A stretch of 64,000 bases of DNA from Heterobilharzia americana (Eukaryota; Platyhelminthes; Trematoda; Strigeidida; Schistosomatidae), in assembly GCA_944470555.2 (NCBI GenBank), contig OX104130.1:65663160-65727159 (forward strand), read 5' to 3'. Numbering within the stretch: position 1 is the first letter of the stretch; each line of letters starts with the position of its first letter. The notes below the pieces were generated by a model. That model searched no databases. It had not been told where the DNA came from and worked only from the letters and a program-made list of their open reading frames with translations. This document shows, piece after piece, positions 52,421 to 63,879 of the stretch. The position numbers and the translations under genes were made by a program.

Positions 52421-54749
52421 TTCGCTGTGGCCCTTAAAGATCCATACATAATATAAATGCATAGGAAAACCCACATATTCCTGATGAACACTTCGGGCAC
52501 GCTTTCGGATCATGAAATGAAGGAACATACTTGGCAACTATTTTGGGCTATTGCAGTCAATCCACAATCATTCTGACTCAAAATTATAGGTATAGTGCCA
52601 ACATTAAACCACTAAATAAGCACAGGACTAATGTTGATCCGTCTTATACATAGCAACCTGACAGGCCTGCTGAAACTGCGAACTACTCACCAGTTATTAG
52701 TGTCCAGACAAAATCTTCACTGATTGGATAAGGAAGAGTGGGGAGACATGCGGTAAGATCATTGAACAAAAATGATGTTTGTGAACATTAAGAATATTCA
52801 TCAATGTCCACTTGTGTGCACAGACTGGTTTTTGAAAAACATATACATTTTCACAGGTGGATATATAATGAACTGCAACAAGTATGCGTATTATACTCAT
52901 CATATTAATGATAATGTGGGTTGAAGATTGAAACGTTTTTACAGATATATGGCATACAATATCCCGTCAAACTCTTCTGGTCTCATTGTCGCACATAAAA
53001 ACTTGAGACCAGGGATAACCTCCAAGACATTCAGTGCAAGGATGCAAAATGTTATGAACTTGACGACTATTAAGTGTCAGGGAATTTTAGCAGTTGTTTA
53101 CATACTGTTTGTAAGCACTCAGGAATCCTCGAAAAATTACAAAGATATGGGCTGATGGCACAAAAGCATCCTGACAGGTTCAACTCCACTTGATTAAAAC
53201 AACCTTCTAACTACGCACCCTAGCAAATACATGCAAATGGAGTAGCGTGCGACGATTTATATACCATCCTCCCTTATCCGTCTATGATACGACATCTAAA
53301 CTAGCAATCTGGTCCTTTATTGGATCGATTATTTCTTAAACCCTTTTATTTTCTGTTATATTTCATATAATTATGCAAGAAAAGTATGTGCACACACTTC
53401 CGGCTTACTTACCTAGTTTCGAGTGTCCCCTAATTTTTTCATTTCCGTTGGCCGTTTCCATTACACTAATTTGTAATACACAAACACACGCAGCAATGAA
53501 ACCTGACCGATATACAATAACTTTACCAAATATGGATTCTTAGAACTGTGAATATAGGTTATTTTAAAACTTAGGGTGCACTGCCTACACTTCATGATCT
53601 TCGAGCGCACTGCATGCAATTTAGGCGCACTTTGGAACTTTTGGTAGTTTCAAAGAAAATGTCAGGAAACTTTGGGGAATATCGTGTTTCCCCATCTGCG
53701 CCTGAAGTAAAAGTTTTGGGTTTTGCCCAAAATTTAAAATGTGAGCCCGTAGTAAGTGCTGACTGGGAGTATTGATCTTGTGTAAGGCCCATGATGAATA
53801 CTTTTGGAAGAACATCGATGTATTATGCATCAAAAGGAAAAGAACCCGACAACCCATGATGGAAAATCACAATTACTTAAGTAACTCTTACATATGTGTG
53901 AGAGTCGCCTGGCACTATTCTCACCTGTAAAATGCGATATCAAATTTTGCGCGAGTAAAATAAAGCGTTAAGCGTGGTTGTTCTGATTGGCCAGTTGTAT
54001 ATGGCACTCAGGAAAGCTAAAGCGCTAGTTCCTAACCCTACTAACTTATGGGATTAGTTCTCACGCTATAGGGACGCATCTGTGTATTAATCGGCGTTGG
54101 TAAAGGAGCATCAGAATGTCCTTTATATTAGTAACAACAACAGCAACCTACATTTGGTGTGGCGACAGTGTTCGGCGTTATTCACATATGTTAGGGAACA
54201 ATATCTAATTTGTGATTTACGTGCTTTTACATAAAATGGCCAGCTACTGGTGGGTTTTCATCCTTCCCATAGGAAGACGTGAGGAAGATTGTTTGGTAGG
54301 TAAGTAATAGTAGTCAGCTTAGCCAGCAAATGAATGTGGGAAGGAAAGGAAGAGAAAAACCTCACCCAGTCCAATAAATTGTATTTATTTTTAGTTGCAC
54401 GGACCAACTGACTTCTTCGCGCTTACTTCTGTGTCTTGCGGAACGGTTCCAGCTCTCTGGTGGGTTCGGGAGCTGCAGCCGACAAGGTAGATGAGTACCA
54501 CATTTTTGGTGACTCCATCACCAGTATTGCATCCAAGCAGCTAGACCTTGCTTCATAAGGGATGCGAAAGCACTGGAGCACGTTCATAGCCTTTGTACAA
54601 TGATACTGGCTGGTCCTTCTGGAGATACCAAACCTTTTTTCATTGGATTATCGTAGGAGAGGAGGCCGGTACTGGTATTTCATGTTCCCAACGGCGACCT
54701 TAGGGTTGACGTGTTTTGTTTCTTCTCTCCCTCAAGGATCAATCATCTT
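52421..54749. other. No gene recognised; possible LTR/primer-binding remnant near 54.15 kb
   Basis: Mostly unrecognised. At about 54140-54170, CCTACATTTGGTGTGGCGAC has the look of an LTR end followed by a primer-binding site (TGGTGTGGCGAC). No paired LTR was found, so this is only a hint. Confidence 0.3.
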
Positions 54750-55291
54750 TAAGGCCACCGTACCAACAGAAAATCAGGAACCACTATCAGCTGGCTATGG
54801 AAACGCTCTACCATGCCATTTGGTTGTGGATGGTAGGCTGCCATTCGAGACCGAGTGTAACCTAAAAGTTCAGTTAAAGCCTGAAATAACCCGCACTCAA
54901 ATTGTCGTCCATGGTCGGTACTTGCGGAAGATGGACATCCAGAGTCCGCGATCCATCTTTCGAAAAAAAAGGCGATAGTTTCAGCGGTGACTTCATTCGT
55001 AGGTACTGCTCCCGGCCATCGCATAAAACGACCCACGCAGGCGCAAACGTAAGTGCCTCCATTTGATTCTGGTGGAGGCCCTACGATACGCCCATGGACG
55101 TGGTCGAAACCCATGTCTGAAGCTAGAAAAGAACCTAAACGGCTTTTCGGGTGCCGTATGACTTTGCATCTCTGACAATCGAGGCACGACTGGGCCCACC
55201 CCCTAACGTCTATGTTCATTTCCGGCCAGCAGCAACGTTGTGCAGTGGGCTTGATGGTGTCTCGTGCAGCCGGATGGGATGGTTTGTGCAA
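54749..55291 (-). pseudogene. Gypsy-type integrase fragment
   Basis: 180 codons: CLDCQRC of the zinc-binding region, then the core with HVHGRIVGPP (position of the first catalytic Asp occupied by Arg), STDHGRQFE (second Asp kept) and the NGMVERFH Glu. The C-terminal domain is absent or out of frame. Confidence 0.85.
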
Positions 55292-56675
55292 TGTATTGAA
55301 GACATTGTGTCGACATCTTTTCGGAACTACTGGGTGTGGTTGACCAGCAGAGACAGCGTAAAACTGTATCCCTACCTGACCGTACTGGACACAGCTGTAG
55401 CTTCAGAGTTGTGGACGACATCTCATGATGCAGCTCAAGGTCTTCTTTTTGACACCGAGCTAGTTCAACGAGATCAGCGCCCTCGATACGGTTTATCGCA
55501 GCTATTCGAAATAGCGCGTCGGCTGCGGAGTCATTTGCTCCCTAAATGTGGCGGATCTCTGACGTGAACTGGGAAACGTAACCTAGTTGTCGGGACCAAC
55601 GAATGGGGTATCTGTCTGATGCCAAGCCAAGAGAGAAGGTTAACGGTCTGTGGTCTGTGAAAATAATGAGGCCATGACCTTCCACCGAATGCCGAAAGTG
55701 GCGTGCCGAACAGTACATAGCTAGGGGCTCCATACCAAATGTATCGTATCTTGTTTCCGCCTGTTGCAGTCACCTCGAGAAAATGGCTAAAAGTTGCCAC
55801 CGGTTGTCATTCAGCCATCGAAAACTGCTCCAATCGACGGCAATACTCAAAGGAGCTTTTGGGTAGTGGTGCATAAACATGGTTGAGTTTGAAATGGCTT
55901 CCTTGACTTTTGAGAAACCTAGTCCAGCCACGTTGTACAGAGTCACGCCCTTCGTAGCCCGTCGAAGTAAATCTGTGGGTGGCCTCATAACAGTGGCGTA
56001 GTTGGGGATAAACCTTCGGCCATTGAATGTGCGGAGCTGCTTCACGGTGGTCGGCTCCAGGTAGTTCATGATAGCTGTCACTTTATCTCTCAATGGGCGT
56101 TTGCCTTTGTTGTCAATGATATACCCAATGAAGCTGAGTGATTCAACCCCTGTTTCACACTTCTGCAAGTTGACCATGACACCTTGTTTCCTCACTCTAC
56201 TGAATACGAGGTCCAAATGTTTAAGGTGAGTTGCCTTATCTGGACTCGCAATGAGACAGTTACCAATGTAGACGCGGACAAAATCTAAACCAAGGAAGAC
56301 ATCATCCATAAAGCGCTGGAGCGTTTGCGCTGCACTTCGAAGACCAGATGGCACGTGCAGAAATTCGAGCAAACAAAAAGGAGTAATAATGGCCATTTTA
56401 GCGATATTCTCTGCTGTCATAGGTATCTGATCATACGCTTTGACCAGATAAGTTTTGGAGAATACGTTAGTTCCGCTTAACATCGTAGTCAAGTCGTTGA
56501 GCCTTCTGCAATCACCGGTTGGGGGCCAGTCGTTGTTATCCTTCTTGGGCACCATTTGGAATGATGCCTGTGGACTACTTGAAGGTTTGATAGTGCCCAG
56601 TTCGAGCATGCGGCCGAATTCGCTTCTCGCCGTTTTGAGCTTATCAGGGGCTAGACAACGTCCTTTGGATGCCAC
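54750..56675 (-). mobile_element. Ty3/Gypsy pol remnant (RT, RNase H, integrase)
   Basis: Frame 56720-55770 (minus) holds reverse-transcriptase landmarks: GTIKPSSSPQAS, GDCRRLND, YDQIPM, AIITPFCLLEFLHVPSGL, TLQRFMDDVF, VYIGN. RNase H pieces (IFTDHRPLTF) follow at 55733-55531. Frame 55291-54749 is integrase: a worn zinc-binding lead with CLDCQRC, GPPPESNGGTYV, STDHGRQFE, and YHPQPNGMVERFH with the catalytic Glu. The catalytic DD of RT is replaced by GN and the first integrase Asp by Arg, so the copy is dead. It is GC-richer than its surroundings. Confidence 0.87.
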
Positions 56676-56720
56676 AGGTATAATAATAGTGATGATAGTA
56701 ATATATACTTCAAACAACAT
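55770..56720 (-). pseudogene. Gypsy-type reverse transcriptase fragment
   Basis: 316 codons from palm/fingers to the connection region (SFIGYIID, LRTFNGRRFIPNYA). Motif C reads YIGN in place of Y-x-DD. The first 15-20 residues are probably not element-derived, because the sequence before VASKGRCLAPDKLK is AT-rich flank. Confidence 0.87.
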
Positions 56721-57555
56721 AGGCTACATGAATACAAACCAATTTGCAGGTTTGATCATTGTGGTAATGATAAATGACTATTGTGTTCAATGTTAAGCTA
56801 TACATTAGATATCGTTATTCATGGCATATAAGAGGTGTGTTGAAGTGGGCTCAGTTCAAAGTTAGGAATTATTCGATTATTGTTTGGATATTCCAATATT
56901 CCCGAGGGTGTGGTGTGTGCGTTCGTCACATGGTTCTGATGGCATGGTGCACACTGACAAATGCGATTTCTAGGATTCCATTTGAATGCTGGACTGGTTA
57001 GGTAAACCTGAAAAGTGAATAACAAAAGCAAGCAGCGGGCGGAATCAAAAATAGGAGAACAAAAATACGCAAGAGCAGATCAACCATGATACATCTGGGT
57101 GAGTTCTTTGTACTGGCTACAAAAAATACTTGAGGAAGTATCCAAAACCAACTGTTTAGAGGTAAGCTTGGGTGGAAGAAGATGAAGGTGCGCATGTCGG
57201 TGGGGAAAATTATTCTGAAGCCGAAGATATCACCAAGAAGTAGGGAGATTAGGGGATTTTGGACCAGGTATTCATTTGTTATAAACCTACATACAAAATT
57301 TTGATGAAGTTATAAACATCTAAACGAAATTCATGGCTTTTTCTAAGATGGTAACCACACTTTATCTAGTCACGGGGGTGGGATGATCATGGTGTTGCCT
57401 GTCAAGCATTGTAATATCGAGGCCACCAAAACAGCATGGTGATGCAGTGTACTTACATGTAAGTACTGATATCAAAGGGCAGACAATAAAACACATTACG
57501 TACTAGACCCAGACCTACGTAAATGGTGGGATGGGTCATGATGACGTTCCTTCAC
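56676..57555. other. Interval separating gag from pol remnants
   Basis: AT-rich at its left, without protease or other pol motifs in either strand. It may be an insertion into the Gypsy element or diverged element sequence. Confidence 0.4.
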
Positions 57556-58330
57556 CTGTGCGGAAAGAACGCGTGGTTTTCAGCACTTCCTGGCTTCGTC
57601 TGCATGGGTACTGTGATACGGGCACCACTCGGGGTTTTCCACCCTGATAGGTTTAGTTTTTGGATAACTACCCGAGTTGCTGCGATGGACTGAGACGTGT
57701 TTCTGTGATATGTTACGTAACCTAGGGCTTCGAGTTCGCAGCAGCCTTTTGACCAGGTTGCACGACTTGGTTACCTCTGAATTTCGGCTCGCAGGTTTAT
57801 CGCAGAGAATATATAGGTTGGAGACGGTCTGCTTGGGATCTCTAGCATTTTATCTGCTGAGGCCTCCAGGTCATCGACTGGAACTGACTGAAGTGTCACT
57901 TACACGGTTTGCACCGGTTTTAGCAGCTTCGAGTGAAACAGTTCTCGGAAAAGGCCATTATCGAACGCCCGTGTGTCCAAAACTTCTCACATGCATGCAA
58001 GGACTTCAGTGACTGCTTTGCCGCCTAGCTCGATGTTACAAAGCAATTCGTCCAGACGCCGGCGATCTGTGAGATCACTTTTCCTCAGTAGTGCAGCTTT
58101 GAGAAGTGCATAGGGATCATTCGCTTCAGGACTGAATATATGCACTGTAACATGCCTGTTTTATTACCGGAGTAACGAACGTATGACAGCGAGAAATCAA
58201 GGATGAGGATCTGCGACTATCTGCTTTCGAAAATCTCCCTTGGCGCACAGAAACCATGTTTCTGCATTATCTGACCAGTATGACACGATTTGGATAGTGT
58301 TCGTAGTCGGCTTAATACGGATAAGCTTTA
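57556..58330 (-). mobile_element. Ty3/Gypsy gag remnant
   Basis: The minus strand reads NDPYALLKAALLRKSDLTDR, RRLDELLCNIELGGKAV, FRELFHSKLLKPVQTV and VDDLEASADKMLEI, matching the order of a Gypsy gag capsid domain. After shifts, CPYHSTHADEARKC is a zinc-knuckle-like remnant. Same orientation as the pol remnant downstream, so it is probably the same element. Several stops. Confidence 0.75.
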
Positions 58331-59343
58331 GAGTATGGTCGGGCATGGGAGGGAGTTGTATATGGACATACGAAAGTTATCAAAATGAAAACAATATACA
58401 AGGGAAAAAATGGAATGGGCTCACCAATTTGAAGATTAGTTCTTGGTCGGGCACACCAATTTAGAACTGGACATACGCAGGGGCCAATCACTAATTATTC
58501 GAACTTGCTATATACCCACGAATACGAGACCAAGAAGGAACGCAATAGCGTAGTCGGAAGGAAGAGTATATTTGCGAGGTTGGGCCAAGATACCGATGCT
58601 TTCCAACTAACTGGCTGGGGAGTCGATTACGAGCAGTGCAATGTAACACGACAGTGTGCCAAATGGCGAGGATGCTTGACCGGGTATCTTCAGCCTAACG
58701 GGTCCGGTAAAACCATGAAGGTCAGCATCATTGTTGAATCTCATCAAACCCTAGGCTATCGATTCTGCAGAAGTATATGACGCTGCAATGTTATGCTCAT
58801 GCCGATGTAGGAGGAACGACTACGGGAGCTGTTAACCAGGGAGAAAAGGAAGAGATGTAAGCATGTTATAAAAACCTTAAAAAATAACTTCGGGCCATCA
58901 TCAACTCGAAAATACCTCAGGGGATATAGTCGGCGAGAAGAAAAGCGATTGAAGATCGTCTTCTCCGTCGAGAAATCAACAGCTAGAACCTACTCTTAGA
59001 AGAAGCGGAGTCTGCATCATCAACTCGCTTGCTTGGGAGGGGACTGGATACGTCAAGGCGTTTACCATAAAAAGATTATCTAGACTCATAAGTTTCTGTC
59101 TCGAAACACCAATTTCGTATCTGAACCAGAAAATTGAAAAGCAGAAGAGAATTCCTTATCAAGCAGAATGAACTGAGCTTCAAGATATGCATGTGATAGC
59201 TGGCAAAACTATCAAATTCAGATATTTACACAGTTGGTTTTTAAGGCTGTGTTTTACTCTTTGTATGCTTTGTTTGGCAGTATTATGAATCACCGCGATA
59301 ACTCCCTAAAAGCATTTTGTTAAAAGTCTACGTCGTCCTTACA
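58331..59343. other. No recognised gene; upstream of the IP3 receptor-like start
   Basis: The plus frame at 58505-58780 is open but unlike any family known to me. It may be leader sequence of the Gypsy element. The last few hundred bases should contain the IP3 receptor-like promoter or 5' UTR. Confidence 0.35.
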
Positions 59344-59450
59344 ATGAAATTTAGTTCGGAAAGTGAAGATACTGCAGAGTTACTGCATTTTGGAGATCAG
59401 ATAACACTGTTTTCTAATGAACAAGATGGAGGAGTACTTTGCATGGAAGG
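59344..59450 (+). CDS. itpr: IP3 receptor-like exon 1
   Basis: ATG at 59344 with an in-frame stop 45 bases upstream. The exon has 35 codons plus GG, ending at donor GTGGGT. It is followed by a 38-bp intron (59451-59488). Confidence 0.66.
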
Positions 59451-59807
59451 GTGGGTTTTGCATGGGCTTTTATACGTGATGTATTTAGTCAAATTAGTAA
59501 CAAACCCCGTGTTATGCCACTGAATAAAGACCAACTAGCTACTTCATCGTTAACTAGAGGTAGTCTTATGCTATTACTCTCCTCTATTAATAGACTCACG
59601 CTTCTACATATATGCAATGCAAAAGAACATATATCATGACTCTTGTGGAAAAGGAGAGACAAGTTTCAGAACAGATTACGTCACCGTAAGTTAAATTTTT
59701 AATTTAACTCACTGGACTAGGGTGGTTTTGAATGCGGTAACAAACAATGCAGTGAAGTCCAGAAGCTTCTAAACGGATCTATCGTCCATTATGGTAGTAT
59801 TATTGAG
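59344..59807 (+). CDS. itpr: Inositol 1,4,5-trisphosphate receptor-like N-terminus, four exons (gene continues past window)
   Basis: Four small exons separated by introns of 38, 34 and 35 bp join in consistent phase to 119 residues from an ATG. Residues 13-35 (LLHFGDQITLF...GGVLCMEG) resemble the FLxIGDIVSLYAEG...GFxSTLG start of IP3 receptors. Residues 105-119 (KLLNGSIVHYGSIIE) resemble the KLLGTVIQYGNVIQ segment, at about the same distance from the N-terminus as in animals. This would be the suppressor domain of the tetrameric ER calcium-release channel. The middle (residues 60-100) is divergent. A ryanodine receptor is a less good match. An in-frame stop at 59299 supports the start. Exon 4 ends at a GTAAAT donor; the next exon was not found in the remaining 4 kb. 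Confidence 0.66.
59489..59559 (+). CDS. itpr: IP3 receptor-like exon 2
   Basis: Acceptor TTTAG at 59484-59488. The first T completes a glycine codon; the exon then encodes QISNKPRVMPLNKDQ and ends one base into an aspartate codon at donor GTAGTC. The following 34-bp intron (59560-59593) has a clear CTCTCCTCT tract. Confidence 0.66.
59594..59685 (+). CDS. itpr: IP3 receptor-like exon 3
   Basis: Begins AC, completing GAC, then SRFYIYAMQKNIYHDSCG, and ends in phase 0 at a strong donor GTAAGT. The following intron is 35 bp (59686-59720). Confidence 0.66.
59721..59807 (+). CDS. itpr: IP3 receptor-like exon 4
   Basis: Phase-0 exon of 29 codons with EVQKLLNGSIVHYGSIIE at its end, the segment most similar to IP3 receptors. 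Donor GTAAAT at 59808. The next intron must be long, because the expected continuation (LLH-like, then a KSNKYL-type motif) was not found nearby. Confidence 0.68.
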
Positions 59808-60319
59808 GTAAATGATTGAAGAATTTTAATCTTAAAATTTTAAAATCTCTGCAACAATCGTGTTTTGGTGGAAAGGGTTGGATATAGCGCAGTGCGGAAT
59901 AAATATGACGCATATGTAATGAACTAACTAATGGTTAATAAATGAAAAATTAAAATTATTCGATTTACTGATGTTTACGAATTCAAGCACGACTGCTGAA
60001 AACTTGATTGTTTGCAGAACTAAATGGTTAAGGTGGTTTCTTGAAATCAGTTGGTGCACTACGCTTCCAACTAGTGCACTGAACAATAATATTAATCCTA
60101 ACTTTTGTTAGATAGAGTTTAAATGTATTTAAATATAGTTAAGTTTGTAGCAGAGATTTCTCAGACACTAACGAAGACATAACAGCTGAGTGAAAAACTC
60201 AAAGCAGTACCTTGCATAGGGATGCCTTAGCTCAGCTTGCCACAATTCACAGTAATACGTATAGAATAAATGGATCGAAGAATATAAGTGTAAAACTTGG
60301 GCACTGTGGTCGAGTGTAA

Positions 60320-60741
60320 TTCCATTTCAGTCTGTTTATTAGAGATATCACACAGTGAAACAGTAGCATTTACTGGATAACGTTTTGGACATAATTTATT
60401 GTCCATGTTCACACCAGGTAACTCCACAACTTCGAGACATTCTTTATATATTCCTAGTTTTCTCTCCTTCTCTGTGACAAAAAGGGTAGTAGAATTTTCC
60501 ATATATCTGGGACAGGTGCAGCGTCATTGCGATTGCATGTGTTTGGTGTCCCAGATATATGGAAAATTCTACTACCCTTTTTGTCAGAGAGAAGGAGAGA
60601 AAACTAGGAATATATAAAGACTGTCTCGAAGTTGTGGAGTTACCTGGTGTGAACATGGACAATAAATTATGTCCGAAACATTATCCAGTAAATGCTACTG
60701 TTTCGCTGTGTGATATTTCTAATGAACAGAATAAAATGGAT
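60320..60741. mobile_element. Palindromic pair of Penelope-like terminal segments
   Basis: About 195-bp arms (60320-60514 and 60547-60741) are inverted copies around a 32-bp spacer. Each arm contains a matching open frame (MENSTTLFV, EKERKLGIYK, VVELPGVNMDNKLCPK, NATVSLCDIS) and the terminal motif AATTATGTCCGAAAC. They lie in the intron after IP3 receptor-like exon 4. Confidence 0.8.
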
Positions 60742-60849
60742 CGAAAAATAGTGATATCAATGTAGACAGAGTTATGTGACAGAACAAACAATTTGAATAT
60801 TGCGGTTAGTGCAAATATCCAAGATTTATATGTCAAGGAATGAATAGAT

Positions 60850-63750
60850 CTGTGCCATCGTGACTAATTTTCATCTATGTCACCAAAAATCCTCAACAAC
60901 TGATTCTTATCGCTTGAGAACCCTAGCCAGGCAGTCTATATGTCCCCCACATGACTCAGACCGACAGTTGGCAACTTTATCGACTAGAACCACGTCTTTG
61001 TCTAGCTGTTCTGAGCCCTTTCCCAACCTAACACAACTGCCTCTAGCATGGCACGCCGTGATAAGAGATGACTCAGCATGGGTAATTCATGACCAATTCA
61101 TCTCAGTTGACTAATGTACACAGCTCCATTAATCGACTTCGCTGTCCTGCTTAGTACCATTCACCTGACCCCAACATTTCTCACACGGTGGTTCCTCCGA
61201 ATGCAGGCAGTACGACGAAGAAACCTGTGATCATAACACTGCAATCACTTCATGTCTTCTACTTTTAATGTCCGTGCCTCACAGTCGTGCAACTATACAG
61301 AACGGATCGCAGCACGGTGTACTCTTCATTTGACACGTAGTCAAACGTCTCGTCAGTTAGGGCTACAGATGACGCAATTTTGTAAATGCTAAACGGGCCT
61401 TCTGTATGCCGTCCGAGATTTCGCCAGCAGCCAGCACTTTCGAGGTGATGCAGCTCCTCAAGTGGGTGAGGTGGTCAAATATTCTACTACTTTACTCCCT
61501 ATCATTAAATTGGGATTACTTGGGGCAGACCAGTCCTGAAGCATCATCTTGAGTCTAACAGGTGCGAGATGCATGCCAAACATGCACAAGTTTCTACACA
61601 ACGTGTTCAGAAGACATTACGTTGTGCAGGTGTCCTCATCCAGCAAGATAATATCGTCTACATGCTTCAAGTCAACCAGATAAACTCCAAAGAGTTGACC
61701 AATCCCTTATGAGTCAGATATACCTTAGGTTATGTCCATTAGTATGGTGAAAGTGGGCATCCTTGGTGGACACTACTAGTTTTCATCAGAATTGATGACG
61801 ACTTCTCATAAACCCTTGCATGGCTGAGTGAATTTGAGCAAAGAGCTTTGATAAGCATGATGTACTTGCCCAGTGTTCACATCACAGTCAGACACTGTCG
61901 CGACAACCCACGGCTGACAGAGTCGAGCTCCGCCTTCAGGTCAAGAAATATGGAGAGTGTTGGCCACCGATATGTGTGCCTGTGGTTCAGAACTTGTTGG
62001 ATGGTAAACATATGATCGTCTAGGACTGAAACCTACCTGATTCACTTGAGTTTGCTGTTCTCGAGCTCCACTTGGGGGTTGGATAACTATGGACTCTAGG
62101 ATCTTCGGCACAATATTAGTCAAACTAATTCCCCTGTGGTTGCCACGAGAAGATTTCTCTCCTCTCTTATAGACTTGGACGATCAGTGAAGTAGACCAGT
62201 CTGACGGTACTATCTTTGATTCCCATACACTACCTAGTGCTTCCGTCACTTTTAGCAGCAATTTTCTACATCCATCCCTGAAAACTTAGGGTAGCAAACT
62301 GTCTGGTCCTGCTTTGCATCATTTCAGGTTCACCACAGTTTTTTCAACTTCCACGACGATTGAAGAACCGACGTATACGCCTCATTCAGGCTGAGGCTAG
62401 ATCTTGAGTAGCTGAAGCGTTTCTGAGAACCAGCTGAGCTGTACTTCATAGTGTTCTTCCCAAAGTTCCGATCTTCTGTCTCAAGAAGTTACCACCATTG
62501 CATCCTTTTAGGCGATTCTTTCGCTAACCACCGTCTTCTTCTTGTCGGTATCCTTAATGAACCTAAATAGTTGCTGGATGTTACCCAACGCCGATAACTT
62601 CTCCATCTCTCTCACTGTCTCCGCCCACCACTGCACACGATCAACGCCATGACCCTTGATCAACTTACGTTTCAAATGATTTTAATCTTCATCGTAGTCA
62701 GAGCGAGCTGGAATCCAGTATTCTCGAATCAGTCAGTTTTGCAGGATGTCGCGAAAATCCAATGACGTTTGCTAACCTTCATTTATATGTTGCCAACAGT
62801 CTTTACCACTGTTTCTACAGAGGACTTAATTTTAATTCAGGCTTCCTCAGGATGAGCATTTCTGTCACATTCAGATAAATGCTTGGCTACCTCCTCCCTA
62901 CATACGTACTTGGTGTCCTCGGTTTGCAATCGAGAACAGATAGGCCTTATTATCCCCGGTTTTCCGTTGCCAGTAAGGCTCGGACACGAGCCGTACTAAC
63001 GCGTGACTTGATTCTAAATTGACACTCCAGAGAGAGTGGTAATCCTCCACCGATCCTTCTCAACGACGGCGGGTAGCAATGTAATCTATCTGTCCATCGT
63101 TGGTTTGAAGTCGGAGAACTCCAAGTGAGAGTGTCTATCTTTATGCCTGATGTTAGTGCTGACCACAGACAAGTAACTGCCAAAACAAAATTGCAACAGA
63201 CATTCACCGTTATTTGTTCATTGGCATGGGATTTCGTAAATATCGTATAGATGCTTTTCCGATTGTCTCAGCTTCTCTATTTGAGCGTCAAAGTCACCTG
63301 GCATTATGATTACATCTGAATATTTTGCTTTCTGTAGCAATATTGGCAGCTTTTTATGTAATTCATTTTCTGAATCATCCGAACTGTAATCGATGGGTTC
63401 GCTTGGCGGAGACTATGAATAGTCATCGCACAGTCTCACAATCTTTCCTAATCCTTACAAATTCATTCAGCTGAACAGCACATAAACGGCCTTTGATTGG
63501 TATCCAGACGAGAAGCTCACTTTCTAGCCTACAGCTCAATGTCCATGAGTCTCCTGAAACTCTTAAGTTGAATTCTCAACACTCCCTATTATGGTCAGGT
63601 GAGGTCAATCTAATAACCACACTTGGGTCTTGTATACTTATCTCAGTGACACAGCACATATCCATAGCTAGAGACTTCAAAGTTTTGGCGAGTAATGTTT
63701 GTCGTCTGATTGTGGATAGAGTTCGGACGTTGAAAGCTCTAACATGAAAT
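60850..63750 (-). mobile_element. SR2/RTE-like LINE, decayed, near full length
   Basis: On the minus strand, from high to low coordinates: NVRTLSTIRQTTLLAKTLKS and MDMCCVTEISIQD (endonuclease start, 63.5-63.75 kb). Then RWTDRLHCYPPSLRR in the ID-x-I region (63.0-63.2 kb), and WSTSLIVQVYKRGEKSSRGN and HRGISLTNIVPKILESI (RT, 62.0-62.2 kb). Last come FDHRFLRRTACIRRNHR-like C-terminal pieces (61.2 kb). Frames change repeatedly. The 3' end resembles that at 37.5 kb. Confidence 0.75.
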
Positions 63751-63879
63751 GGCTGGTGGGGTCTTAGGAGACTAGAAATAAAGTTTCGATGGCTTTAATC
63801 GCTAGCAGTAATTGCAAAGTAAAAGATTGGGCAAGGTGTAGGAGGTCTAGTGTCAGGAGGCGAAGGGAGACAGTTGAGG

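Noticed and set aside
54140..54170. LTR end plus primer-binding site
   Set aside because: Sequence is suggestive, but no second LTR and no downstream plus-strand gag were found; it was left as a hint only.
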